Source of the DNA: Betaproteobacteria bacterium
GTDB lineage: Bacteria; Pseudomonadota; Gammaproteobacteria; Burkholderiales; Gallionellaceae
NCBI GenBank assembly: GCA_021413765.1
Contig: JAIOPT010000010.1
Coordinates: forward strand, 1-40,877
Direction of reading: 5' to 3'
Length of the DNA stretch: 40,877 bases
This document shows positions 22,753 to 31,173 of the stretch, piece by piece (positions within the stretch are counted from its first letter, which is position 1; every line of letters starts with the position of its first letter). Position numbers and translations under genes: made by a program. The notes under the pieces were generated by a model. That model ran no database searches, was not told the origin of the DNA, and saw only the letters and a program-made list of their open reading frames with translations.

Positions 22753-22940
22753 TTTCTTGTTTTGGTTTTCTAAAGCTTTAAAGGTAAGCTATACAACGCC
22801 TCGCAGAAATGCAAGTTTTTAATTTCCAGAAAGCTGCGTAATCGTGCCTACCAGACCCAGAGTACTCCTGAAAATTATTACGGTTGCTGGAGCGATTCTT
22901 GCCCTGACTTGATGCTAAGGGGTTTAATGGCGATTTCTGC

Positions 22941-23147
22941 ATGATCATAGACGTGATGTCAAAAAGGTTATCAAAGGAAGGTCATATTGAGATACGTGAC
23001 TTTGGTAGCGTTAAGCTGAATTACAAACCGCCACGGCAGGGTAGGAATCCGAAAACGGGCGCAAAGGTAATGGTTCTATCCAAATATGTGCCGCATTTCA
23101 ATGCCAGAAAAAAACTTAATGGGTGTGTAGTCAAGGGCGGAAGTTGA
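22941..23147 (+). pseudogene. N-terminally truncated IHF/HU-family (IhfB-like) DNA-binding protein remnant
   Basis: IIDVMSKRLSKEGHIEIRDFGSVKLNYKPPRQGRNPKTGAKVMVLSKYVPHFNARKKL resembles the C-terminal two thirds of IHF-beta; no N-terminal helices found in frame upstream (stop at the tga in 'cctgactt'). Confidence 0.7.
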
Positions 23148-23284
23148 GGAAATAATCGCCCCGATATTTCCATATCTATATCCCCCAATAAGAAATGTAT
23201 TTGGTATAGTTGTGGAAATTGGTTTAAGGTTCATGGAACAATGTATATGCGTTGCTTCCGACTAAGCATTACTGTTTTATCGAT

Positions 23285-23411
23285 TTAAGGCCACGCTGAA
23301 CAAGTCCCTCCGTTCGGGCTGAGCCTGTCGAAGCAATATGCAAGCTATTGATTTGCAGGGCGAGCGTTTCGACAGGCTCAACGCGAACGGTCTTGTTCAG
23401 CGCAGCCTTAA
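23285..23411. repeat. MITE/REP-like inverted repeat (about 48-bp imperfect arms)
   Basis: Left arm TTAAGGCCACGCTGAACAAGTCCCTCCGTTCGGGCTGAGCCTGTCGAAGC (23285-23334) is an imperfect reverse complement of GCGTTTCGACAGGCTCAACGCGAACGGTCTTGTTCAGCGCAGCCTTAA (23364-23411). Confidence 0.85.
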
Positions 23412-23444
23412 GCAAAAAAAAATGAAATCAAAAGGAAAGAAGTT

Positions 23445-26228
23445 ATGCTAAAGACTAACAGGCAAAAAATAACCGCTTCTATAATTTCTGGAACGATACT
23501 GTTCATGGGTGGCATGACCGCCTGCGGCAAAACGCAGACCTCCGAGACACTTGTTAATGAAGCCAAGCAGTACCAACAGAAGGGCGACAGCAAGGCCGCC
23601 ATCATCCAACTAAAAAATGCGTTACAGAAGAACCCGGATGATGTCGAGGCTCGTTATCTATTGGGCACCATCTACAATAAAACAGGAGATTTCCCATCAG
23701 CCGAGAAGGAACTCCGTAAGGCATTGAGTTTGGGCACGAGTCCCGCCAAGGTATCTCCTGACTTGGGCAAGACCTTGCTCATGCAAGGGAAGTTCCAGAT
23801 GGTGCTGGATGAAATAAAGCAGATTCCAGGAGAAAAAGAATCTGCTGAAATATCAACTTTGCGCGGTAATGCTTACCTGGCCTTAGACAAAGGCAAAGAA
23901 GCCAAGGAATCGTTTGAGCAGGCCCTAAAGATAACGTCTGATTTCCCGGACGCGCTCATTGGGCTAGCTAGACATTCTATTACGGAGAAAAATGTTGATG
24001 CCGCAACTCGTTTTTCCGAGCAAGCTGTAACCAAAAATCCACAAAACACGGACGCTTTGCTCTTTAAAGGCGATCTTCTGCGCGCCCAAGAAAAAATCGA
24101 ACCCGCTCTTGCCGCTTATGACCAAGTGTTAAAATTACAACCGGACAATAACTCAGCACATATCAACAAAGCCTTCCTGGAAATTGGTACAGGGAAATTC
24201 GATGCAGCCAAGGCAGACATCGACGCGGCACGTAAAACATCTCCGAACAATCTCACTAATATTTATGCGCAAGCTCTACTTGATTTCCGCCAAGGGAAAC
24301 ATGCTGCAGCATTGGAATCTTTACAGCAGGTTCTGCGTGCAGCACCAGAGCACATGCCTAGCGTTCTGCTGGCAGGAGCCGTGCAATTAGCGCTTGGATC
24401 ATTACCGCAAGCCGAACAACACATTAAAAAATACCTGGAGAAGGATCCAGGTAATCTCTACGCTCGTAAATTAATGGTATCCACATTATTGAAAAGCCGC
24501 CGGACAAAAGACGCAGTCGATGTATTGTCGCCAGCGCTTAAAGTTGCGCAACAAGATGATGTTCAAATGTTAGCTCTCGCGGGCGAAGCATATATGCAGG
24601 CAGGAGACTACACAAAGTCGACGGAATATTTTACAAAGGCCAGCTCGCTTGCTCCCAAAGCTGCAGAACTACACACTGCTCTAGGCTTAAGCAAACTGGC
24701 GCTAGGCGAGAAAGACCGTGCCGTGGCCGAAATGGAAACAGCTGCAGCATTGGACACCAAGTCACCCAAGGCAGGCACCATGCTGGTGATGACTCGCCTT
24801 CGCCTTAAAGAATACGATAAGGCACTCGCAGCAGCGAAAACCCTTGAGAAAGAACAGCCAGACAACCCCCTTGCTCACAACCTGAAAGGCGCTGCCTACT
24901 TGGGCAAAAATGATAGCGCTGCCGCACGCGCGAGCTTTGAAAAGGCACTTTCCATTCAACCTACCAATTTTCCTGCTGTTATGAACCTCGTGCAACTTGA
25001 CTTGCGGGACAAAAAGCCAGAAGCAGCCAAAAAACGACTTGAGGCTATCCTTGAAAAAGATAAAAAAAATTCTCAAATTATGACTGCGCTAGCCGATCTT
25101 GCGCTCTCTCAAGGGCAAACAAAGAATGCCACCACTTGGCTAGAGAATGCCAGCAAAGAAAACCCGGATGCATTGCAGCCGGCCATGCTGCTGGCAACTC
25201 ATTATTTACGCATAGGTGAAAAACAGAAAGCACTTACCCTCGCCCGAAAACTTCAAGGCTCCAACTCAAGCAACCCAGAAGTTCTCAATATCCTGGGACA
25301 AGCCCAATTCGCCAACGACGATAAGCCAGCTGCTTTGGAAACCTACAGCAGACTTGCCGCCATGAAGCCGGACTCCGCCCCTGCCCAATTCCTGATCGCC
25401 GCCGTTCACATGGCAATGCAAAACCAGCCGGCAGCATCAGATGCCCTCAAAAAGGCGCTATCATTGCGACCGGATTATCTGGATGCGCAATTGGCACTTG
25501 CCTCTCTGGAGGCCAACAAAGGAAATTATGAGCAAGCGCTCACAATTGCCCGGCAGCTTCAGAAAAAGAACTTTAAATCACCTGTAGGCTACGAGCTGGA
25601 AGGTAATCTGCTGATGGCGCAAAGAAAACCTGATTTAGCAGTGAAGGCCTATGAACAGGCGTTCACTATCAGCAAGAATGGTGCGCTCATGGTGAAGTTG
25701 CATGCTGCCCTAGGCCAAGCCGGTAAAGGCAAGGTAGCAGACACACGTCTGTCTCAATGGCTAAAAGAACATCCTACCGACGAACCCACCCGCATGTATC
25801 AGGCAGGAATTTATCTTGCAAACAAGCAGAACAAAGCTGCTATCGAGCAATATCAGGCTGCGTTGCAACAAAATTCAAAAAACATTCCGGCGCTGAACAA
25901 TCTTGCTTGGCTCTATCAGCAGGAAAAAGATCCGCGCGCCTTGGAGTATGCCGAGAAAGCCAACCAACTGGCACCGGACAATCCCGCGATACTCGACACC
26001 TTGGGTTGGATGCTGTTAGAGCAAGGCAACACAACGCGCGGCCTGCCACTTCTGCAAAAGGCTGCCAACGCAGCGCCGGAAGCAGCAAGTATCCGTTACC
26101 ATCTCGTGTTGGGGTTGGTTAAATCTGGGGACAAGGCCAATGCGCGTAAAGAGTTGGAGAAGATTCTGGCCACTGGAAAACCTTTTCCCCAGATTGAGGA
26201 AGCAAAAACTTTGCTGAAGCAGTTGTAG
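23445..26228 (+). CDS. prsT: PEP-CTERM system TPR-repeat lipoprotein, PrsT family
   Basis: Lipobox GGMTACGKTQTSETLVNEAKQYQQKGDSKAAIIQLKNALQKNPDDVEARYLLG; 927 aa of TPR repeats; typical PrsT N-terminus; PEP-CTERM genes nearby. Confidence 0.9.
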   Translation: MLKTNRQKITASIISGTILFMGGMTACGKTQTSETLVNEAKQYQQKGDSKAAIIQLKNALQKNPDDVEARYLLGTIYNKTGDFPSAEKELRKALSLGTSPAKVSPDLGKTLLMQGKFQMVLDEIKQIPGEKESAEISTLRGNAYLALDKGKEAKESFEQALKITSDFPDALIGLARHSITEKNVDAATRFSEQAVTKNPQNTDALLFKGDLLRAQEKIEPALAAYDQVLKLQPDNNSAHINKAFLEIGTGKFDAAKADIDAARKTSPNNLTNIYAQALLDFRQGKHAAALESLQQVLRAAPEHMPSVLLAGAVQLALGSLPQAEQHIKKYLEKDPGNLYARKLMVSTLLKSRRTKDAVDVLSPALKVAQQDDVQMLALAGEAYMQAGDYTKSTEYFTKASSLAPKAAELHTALGLSKLALGEKDRAVAEMETAAALDTKSPKAGTMLVMTRLRLKEYDKALAAAKTLEKEQPDNPLAHNLKGAAYLGKNDSAAARASFEKALSIQPTNFPAVMNLVQLDLRDKKPEAAKKRLEAILEKDKKNSQIMTALADLALSQGQTKNATTWLENASKENPDALQPAMLLATHYLRIGEKQKALTLARKLQGSNSSNPEVLNILGQAQFANDDKPAALETYSRLAAMKPDSAPAQFLIAAVHMAMQNQPAASDALKKALSLRPDYLDAQLALASLEANKGNYEQALTIARQLQKKNFKSPVGYELEGNLLMAQRKPDLAVKAYEQAFTISKNGALMVKLHAALGQAGKGKVADTRLSQWLKEHPTDEPTRMYQAGIYLANKQNKAAIEQYQAALQQNSKNIPALNNLAWLYQQEKDPRALEYAEKANQLAPDNPAILDTLGWMLLEQGNTTRGLPLLQKAANAAPEAASIRYHLVLGLVKSGDKANARKELEKILATGKPFPQIEEAKTLLKQL

Positions 26229-26322
26229 TAGGCGGCAACATTGGCACCCTGCGCTGACCCGTTACACTAGGCATGGCAAAGTAGCCACTGGAACATCATT
26301 GCAAAAGGGTGGTCAGGTTGGA

Positions 26323-26455
26323 AATACTGTTCGCTTAACCGTTCGTGGTGAGAAGGAGCCAGAAACACCATGCAAGCTTGTCGAACCACCAGCCGCTAAC
26401 CCAGAGCCCTTTGACAAGCTCAGGGCAAACGAAATTTCTTTAACCAAACAGTATT
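26323..26455. repeat. Second, divergent MITE/REP-like inverted repeat
   Basis: Outer arms AATACTGTT (26323-26331) / AACAGTATT (26447-26455); internal AGCTTGTCGAACCACC and CCCTTTGACAAGCTCAGGGCAAACG belong to the same 'TTCGACAAGCTCAGGGCGAACGG' style repeat class. Confidence 0.6.
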
Positions 26456-26721
26456 GAGTCAGGTGGCAATATTAACCATGGCAAGAACAAAAGGAAACCA
26501 GCGATGCCAGGCTGAGTTCGTAATGACCAAAAAATACTGGCTCCATTATTTCTTTTGCATGCGATGCTGAGCAGCATCTTTAAGCATAAATAAATTACCG
26601 CTCATGCATCAAGTTATTCTGCGTTGTTGCCGATATGGCAACTATCAGCAACAAACGGATTACATTCTGACAAAACCATAATTGGTTGTTTATCAGGCTC
26701 TGTATCCAACATAACCACATT

Positions 26722-27516
26722 ATGAGTACAGGCTCCTACCACTTCGAAACTCTCAATGACGCTGCTTTTCAAGCCGAGCGGCTGCGCCAGCAAGCCCAAG
26801 CAGTCCGTGGCATGGAGGCCGGCATATTGCGTTCGGCAGGCATTCAGTCCGGGCACGATGTACTTGAATTGGGCTGCGGCCCAGGGTTTGTTTCCGACCT
26901 ATTAGCCGAACTGGCACCAGAGGGTAGCCTGTATGCCGTGGAGCCAAGCCCCACTCTGTTGGCTCGGGTGGAGGGCAATGTTCGCAAAAAACCTGCCCGG
27001 GGCTTGTTCCCGATTCAGGCATACGGAGACCACTTGCCCGTCCCGGATAGCAGCATCGATTTTTCCTACGCCCGGTTCGTTCTTCAGCACATTCCCCAGC
27101 CCGAAACCGTAGTCTCGGAAATCCACCGGGTTATGAGGACAGGTGGACATTTCTGCGCCGTCGACTCCGACGATGGTTTAGTCGTTTTATACCCTGAAGA
27201 TTCCCGCGTCAGTCAAATTCTGCACACGGCGCAGACAACCCAAACTGAAAAGGGGGGAGATCGTTTTATTGGCCGCAAATTGCAACACATGATGACCCGC
27301 GCAGGTTTTATCAACGTCAAAAGTCGCATCCTCGCCCTCACCAGCAGCGAACTACCCTTCGATGCGCTATTCAACATCCTTCTGGGTTACAAAGCTTCTA
27401 TGCTGGGCGATGCCGTCGACATCAAGCAATTGTTCGATGATCTGTCGCAGAAAGTAGTGGGCGGTCGCCAATTAATCGCCGGTGGTGTATTCATCGTCAC
27501 CGGAGAAAAAGCTTGA
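26722..27516 (+). CDS. Class I SAM-dependent methyltransferase
   Basis: GHDVLELGCGPGFVSDLLAELAPEGSLYAVEPSPTLL; FSYARFVLQHIPQPETVVSEIHRVMRTGGHFCAVDSDDG. ATG 26722 (MSTGSYHFETL) preferred over 26686. Confidence 0.9.
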   Translation: MSTGSYHFETLNDAAFQAERLRQQAQAVRGMEAGILRSAGIQSGHDVLELGCGPGFVSDLLAELAPEGSLYAVEPSPTLLARVEGNVRKKPARGLFPIQAYGDHLPVPDSSIDFSYARFVLQHIPQPETVVSEIHRVMRTGGHFCAVDSDDGLVVLYPEDSRVSQILHTAQTTQTEKGGDRFIGRKLQHMMTRAGFINVKSRILALTSSELPFDALFNILLGYKASMLGDAVDIKQLFDDLSQKVVGGRQLIAGGVFIVTGEKA

Positions 27517-27542
27517 ATATCAACCAGACTAAGGGGCCTAGT

Positions 27543-28271
27543 ATGGAAACCGTCTATTTCCGTTTCGAGGAGGTTGTGCTGGGAACCCCTGCCTATGAAT
27601 TTTATCTTGAATTCCGTTATGAAATATTCTGCAAAGAACTTCAACGGATTACTCCGTCCCCACATCTGTTATCCAGCAATGGCCGACCCATAGAAACTGA
27701 TCAATATGACCCACACAGTCGCCATTTCATGGCCTACCACAAAGCTACCGGCAGCTCCGCGGCATCAGCCCGAGTCATTCTCCCCAACCCCATTGGGCTA
27801 AATGTGACTCCTAGATACATCATTGAGCGCCCCCTACCCTACCCAGATGCGACCGATGACAATACGGGTGAAATCTCCCGCATGGCCATTGCACAACAGT
27901 TCCGGCGTCGTCAAGAGGACAGAGACAAGCCATTTCAGGGTGACCCTGAACCTGAAATGAGCTGCCAGCCTGAAAAAAACCGTCGCCGTCAACCAGAACT
28001 AGTTTTGGGCATATACCGGGAAATCTATCTACTCTGCCAACAAGTTGGCATTAGATACTGCATGGCAGCCATGGATAATCGCTTCAGTCGACTCCTTAAT
28101 ACATTGGGGTTCCCATGTGTTCCAGTTGGACCCGTCAATGAAAATATCCAACCCCCAAGGCGGGTCTATCTCATCAGCGCATTTGAAATGGAACGCAGCC
28201 TGAGCCAACGCGAAACGTGTACCCTCAGTTTTCTTAAAGCGCAAGATACGCCCCCCTCTCCCTCACCCTGA
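27543..28271 (+). CDS. PEP-CTERM/exosortase system-associated acyltransferase (LuxI/N-acyl amino acid synthase-like), paralog A
   Basis: EFRYEIFCKELQRI, ETDQYDPHSRHFMAYH, GEISRMAIAQQFRRR, CMAAMDNRFSRLLNTLGFPCVPVGPVNENIQPPRRVY; overlaps the upstream methyltransferase ORF. Confidence 0.85.
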   Translation: METVYFRFEEVVLGTPAYEFYLEFRYEIFCKELQRITPSPHLLSSNGRPIETDQYDPHSRHFMAYHKATGSSAASARVILPNPIGLNVTPRYIIERPLPYPDATDDNTGEISRMAIAQQFRRRQEDRDKPFQGDPEPEMSCQPEKNRRRQPELVLGIYREIYLLCQQVGIRYCMAAMDNRFSRLLNTLGFPCVPVGPVNENIQPPRRVYLISAFEMERSLSQRETCTLSFLKAQDTPPSPSP

Positions 28272-28576
28272 CTAATAGTAAGGCCGATACAGAAGCTATA
28301 ATTTGACGTGAGAACCGTACTCTGAATTCTGCAAGACGTTGTAAACGCAATACCGCCGACCTCCAATCCCGCATACAAATCAAGTACCCCGCCGCAAGCA
28401 GCGAGGTGTTAACACCGCTCTCCAAACTGCCGGCTTTTAGCCAGCATTAACCCCAATAGACAGGAAATTTAACCCATAAAGATTTAACGGCATTCTGAAT
28501 AGTCTATGCTATGAACTATATACAAAACTATTTATAAATAAACTATTCTATTCCGTACATCTTACAAAAACCACGA

Positions 28577-28598
28577 TTTGTCTCTTTTTAACGACAAA
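28577..28598. promoter_or_regulatory. Candidate activator dyad UAS-1 (TTTGTC-N10-GACAAA)
   Basis: TTTGTCTCTTTTTAACGACAAA, about 125 bp upstream of the candidate sigma-54 -24 element. Confidence 0.4.
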
Positions 28599-28640
28599 AA
28601 TATTTGTTTAATTTCAAATGATTATCATAAAATCTTGATT

Positions 28641-28662
28641 TATGTTGCCATATAACGACATA
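28641..28662. promoter_or_regulatory. Candidate activator dyad UAS-2 (TATGTT-N10-GACATA)
   Basis: TATGTTGCCATATAACGACATA: same geometry and shared right half AACGACAWA as UAS-1, 64 bp downstream of it. Confidence 0.4.
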
Positions 28663-28722
28663 TTTAGCAAAAAATATAACTACACATACTTTAACTGTAT
28701 GATTTTTATTTATAATAAATAA

Positions 28723-28738
28723 TGGCATGATTCATGCT
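28723..28738 (+). promoter_or_regulatory. Candidate sigma-54 (-24/-12) promoter upstream of acyltransferase B
   Basis: TGGCATGATTCATGCT against TGGCACG-N4-TTGCW, with exactly 10 nt between GG and GC; GTG start 47 nt downstream of the -12 element. Confidence 0.7.
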
Positions 28739-28784
28739 TTATAAATAATGAAATGTTGTGTATTAATAAAGGAGCATTGTAAAA

Positions 28785-29504
28785 GTGGAGAAAAACTTCG
28801 AATATTCCATAGTGATGCCGGGTAGCCGGGCATACCGGGATTATCTTGCTCTGCGACATACAGTCTTCTGTGAAGAATTAAAGCGTGTGCCCAGTATTAA
28901 CCGATTTTTAAGTGACGTTCCGTTGGAGAGTGATGCTTACGATGCACACAGTGTTCACGTGCTGTGCCGTTCATTGGAAACGGGTACTGCCGTGGGCTGT
29001 TCTCGGCTGATTCTGCCCAGTGCCAAAGGCCTGAGCATTACCTCCCGTTACCCGATGTCCCATCAGGTAGCCATCTCGTCCAACCAGATTGGGGAAATTG
29101 GTCGTTTGGCCATTGCCAAAGAATTACGCCGAAACCGCGGTGAACTCTCAAGTGCCGGGCTGCATCAGACATCATCACAACGCCCACATGCTGCAAGCGC
29201 GTCTGACAAACAAGACGGACCGCTCGTGGCTATGGGGCTGTATAACGAAATCTTCAAACTTGCTAACAAATATGGCCTTGCTCACTGCTACGCTGCCATG
29301 GAGCCCTCCTTGGCCCGATTACTCACTCGGATCGGCTTCCCATTCCAAGTTGCCGGCCCTCTCAATAGCGCAGTTCAACCCCCGCGCCAACCCTATTCCA
29401 TTGAAGTCCATGTCACTAAAACAGTCTTTGCCAACCGTGGCACCTGTCTGCCACTTTGCATATCCAGAGATTCTCATCTGAACGCATCTCTGCTTGCCGC
29501 TTAA
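28785..29504 (+). CDS. PEP-CTERM/exosortase system-associated acyltransferase (LuxI/N-acyl amino acid synthase-like), paralog B
   Basis: GTG start with AAAGGAG Shine-Dalgarno; LRHTVFCEELKRV, ESDAYDAHSVHVL, GEIGRLAIAKELRRNRG, CYAAMEPSLARLLTRIGFPFQVAGPLNSAVQPPRQPY parallel paralog A. Confidence 0.85.
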   Translation: MEKNFEYSIVMPGSRAYRDYLALRHTVFCEELKRVPSINRFLSDVPLESDAYDAHSVHVLCRSLETGTAVGCSRLILPSAKGLSITSRYPMSHQVAISSNQIGEIGRLAIAKELRRNRGELSSAGLHQTSSQRPHAASASDKQDGPLVAMGLYNEIFKLANKYGLAHCYAAMEPSLARLLTRIGFPFQVAGPLNSAVQPPRQPYSIEVHVTKTVFANRGTCLPLCISRDSHLNASLLAA

Positions 29505-29900
29505 CCTATTCACACAAATTAGAATTCTATAGAATCAGCCATCCAATAGATTGGCCAAGACATCTGAATTCTGACTTTCCCGGGAAGGATAAGTCGAACT
29601 AATTTGTGATGTCTATGACCGATTCTAAAAATCTTTTGCAAACTGGAAGCCAGAGAATATAGCCTATATCCAGTAATTAATCCAAGAAAACAACTCTATT
29701 TTTAAATTTTTTCACGCAGCAAATAATAGCCTTGGGTAAAACGTGGCGAGACTAACCTACGAGAAAAAGGTAAAAAAAATTTCAAGTTCACCCGGCTTTA
29801 GAATATAGCAAACAACCAGTAATGGTCTGCGGGCTTTTATGAAAATTATTCGAACCAAACCTTATCGTAGTTATTGTTATAACTTTCTAGACGCAGCAAT

Positions 29901-29936
29901 AAACAAAGCCGCGCAGTTACCTGCGCGGCTTTGTTT
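29901..29936 (-). terminator. Rho-independent terminator-like hairpin downstream of the PEP-CTERM gene
   Basis: Perfect 16-bp stem AAACAAAGCCGCGCAG-TTAC-CTGCGCGGCTTTGTTT, just past the stop of the minus-strand gene at 29951. Confidence 0.85.
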
Positions 29937-29950
29937 GGATCAAACTTAAG

Positions 29951-30889
29951 TTAAGCAGCTTTTTTATTGCGGCGACTGAAGCTTAAACCCAGCAGTCCTA
30001 AACCCAACAGGGCGATACTAGTTGGTTCAGGAACAGAATACTCGATCGATCCGTCATGATCAGAATGAATTATTTGCAATTGATTACCAAATCCAGCCGG
30101 ACCAGCTGAACCATTACCTGCCACATTGACTACATGGTTTGTGTTCTGATCAACAGAAGCGTTCAATTTTATCGGAATCAATAAGCCCAGTAAGTCATGG
30201 AAATCTTTATCACCCGCATCTACTATGCCATTTCCATTATCAAACCAAAAGAAATTATCCCGGGCGAAAGTTATCTCAGCAAACAGGTTGGATGAACCAG
30301 TAACAAACTGTCCAAGCGAGTTGAAAGTGCTTGAACCAGTACCACTGGTAAGAGTAAGAGTTAATACGTGAGTTCCATTGCCAAAGCCGCTATCATCACT
30401 CGTACCAACCGATGCCCCATAATTAGCATTACCCGGAGCATCGAAGTAAAAATTAAATACGCCACCAGCAACATAGTTAGTTGTAGTAATAAAGCCACCA
30501 GTCAAGGAGCCAGTTGTAATCGGCGTTACGGCAGATATTGAGCCTACCAAATTATTCCATTGAGTAGTGATCTCTGCAATAATGCCAGAGCCAATATCCA
30601 GATTGATACCTTCCTGATCACCGCTTGGCAATCCACTCGTAAAGTGTGCATCACCAGCGTCAATAAACTTATCACCGACATTCAGCGATCCAGAATTATT
30701 TGTATCGTAAATTACTGAAGTTGTGTTTGCAAATACCTGATGAGAATCAAAAGTTCTAGTTGTGGTATTTGCATCTCCGATAGCCGGTCCAAGCCCACCA
30801 ACATTAATATAAAATGGATCTGCCAGTGCGACACCCGAAGCTATCGCGAAAGGGATTGCCATCAATACAATCAGTTTCTTAAGTTTCAT
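29951..30889 (-). CDS. PEP-CTERM sorting-domain exported protein
   Basis: Signal peptide MKLKKLIVLMAIPFAIASGVALA; C-terminal YSVPEPTSIALLGLGLLGLSFSRRNKKAA (VPEP + hydrophobic stretch + basic tail). Confidence 0.96.
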   Translation of the reverse strand: MKLKKLIVLMAIPFAIASGVALADPFYINVGGLGPAIGDANTTTRTFDSHQVFANTTSVIYDTNNSGSLNVGDKFIDAGDAHFTSGLPSGDQEGINLDIGSGIIAEITTQWNNLVGSISAVTPITTGSLTGGFITTTNYVAGGVFNFYFDAPGNANYGASVGTSDDSGFGNGTHVLTLTLTSGTGSSTFNSLGQFVTGSSNLFAEITFARDNFFWFDNGNGIVDAGDKDFHDLLGLLIPIKLNASVDQNTNHVVNVAGNGSAGPAGFGNQLQIIHSDHDGSIEYSVPEPTSIALLGLGLLGLSFSRRNKKAA

Positions 30890-30948
30890 TTTATTCTCCT
30901 ATTTTATTTTAAAATTCTGTCAGAGCGTTACACTCTCACCCTAGTTAA

Positions 30949-30964
30949 AGCACATTCCATGCCA
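30949..30964 (-). promoter_or_regulatory. Candidate sigma-54 (-24/-12) promoter for the PEP-CTERM gene
   Basis: Minus strand TGGCATGGAATGTGCT: same TGGCATG-N4-NTGCT form as 28723-28738; 59 nt upstream of the ATG at 30889. Confidence 0.65.
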
Positions 30965-31132
30965 TAAATATAATATGTAAATTAATCAATATGATATTTC
31001 TATCTCAATAATTTTTCAATTGTATGAGTGTAAAATTTTTCGACAAGCAGTTTCCAAGAATGAATCTATTGCTGAGCATAGTAATAGGTGGATACACAAC
31101 CTACTACGCTTGCAATTTCTACCTCCCTACGT

Positions 31133-31148
31133 GAAGATGTGCATCTTC
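31133..31148. promoter_or_regulatory. Dyad GAAGATG-TG-CATCTTC upstream of the ThiF-like gene (possible operator)
   Basis: Perfect 7-bp arms with a 2-nt centre, 25 nt upstream of the ATG at 31174. Confidence 0.35.
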
Positions 31149-31173
31149 AATTACCAGTTTATAGAGGTCTTCG

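Noticed and set aside
26635-26651. TGGCAACTATCAGCAA upstream of the methyltransferase as a sigma-54 promoter
   Set aside because: GG-to-GC spacing is 9 nt, not 10; sigma-54 is strict about this.
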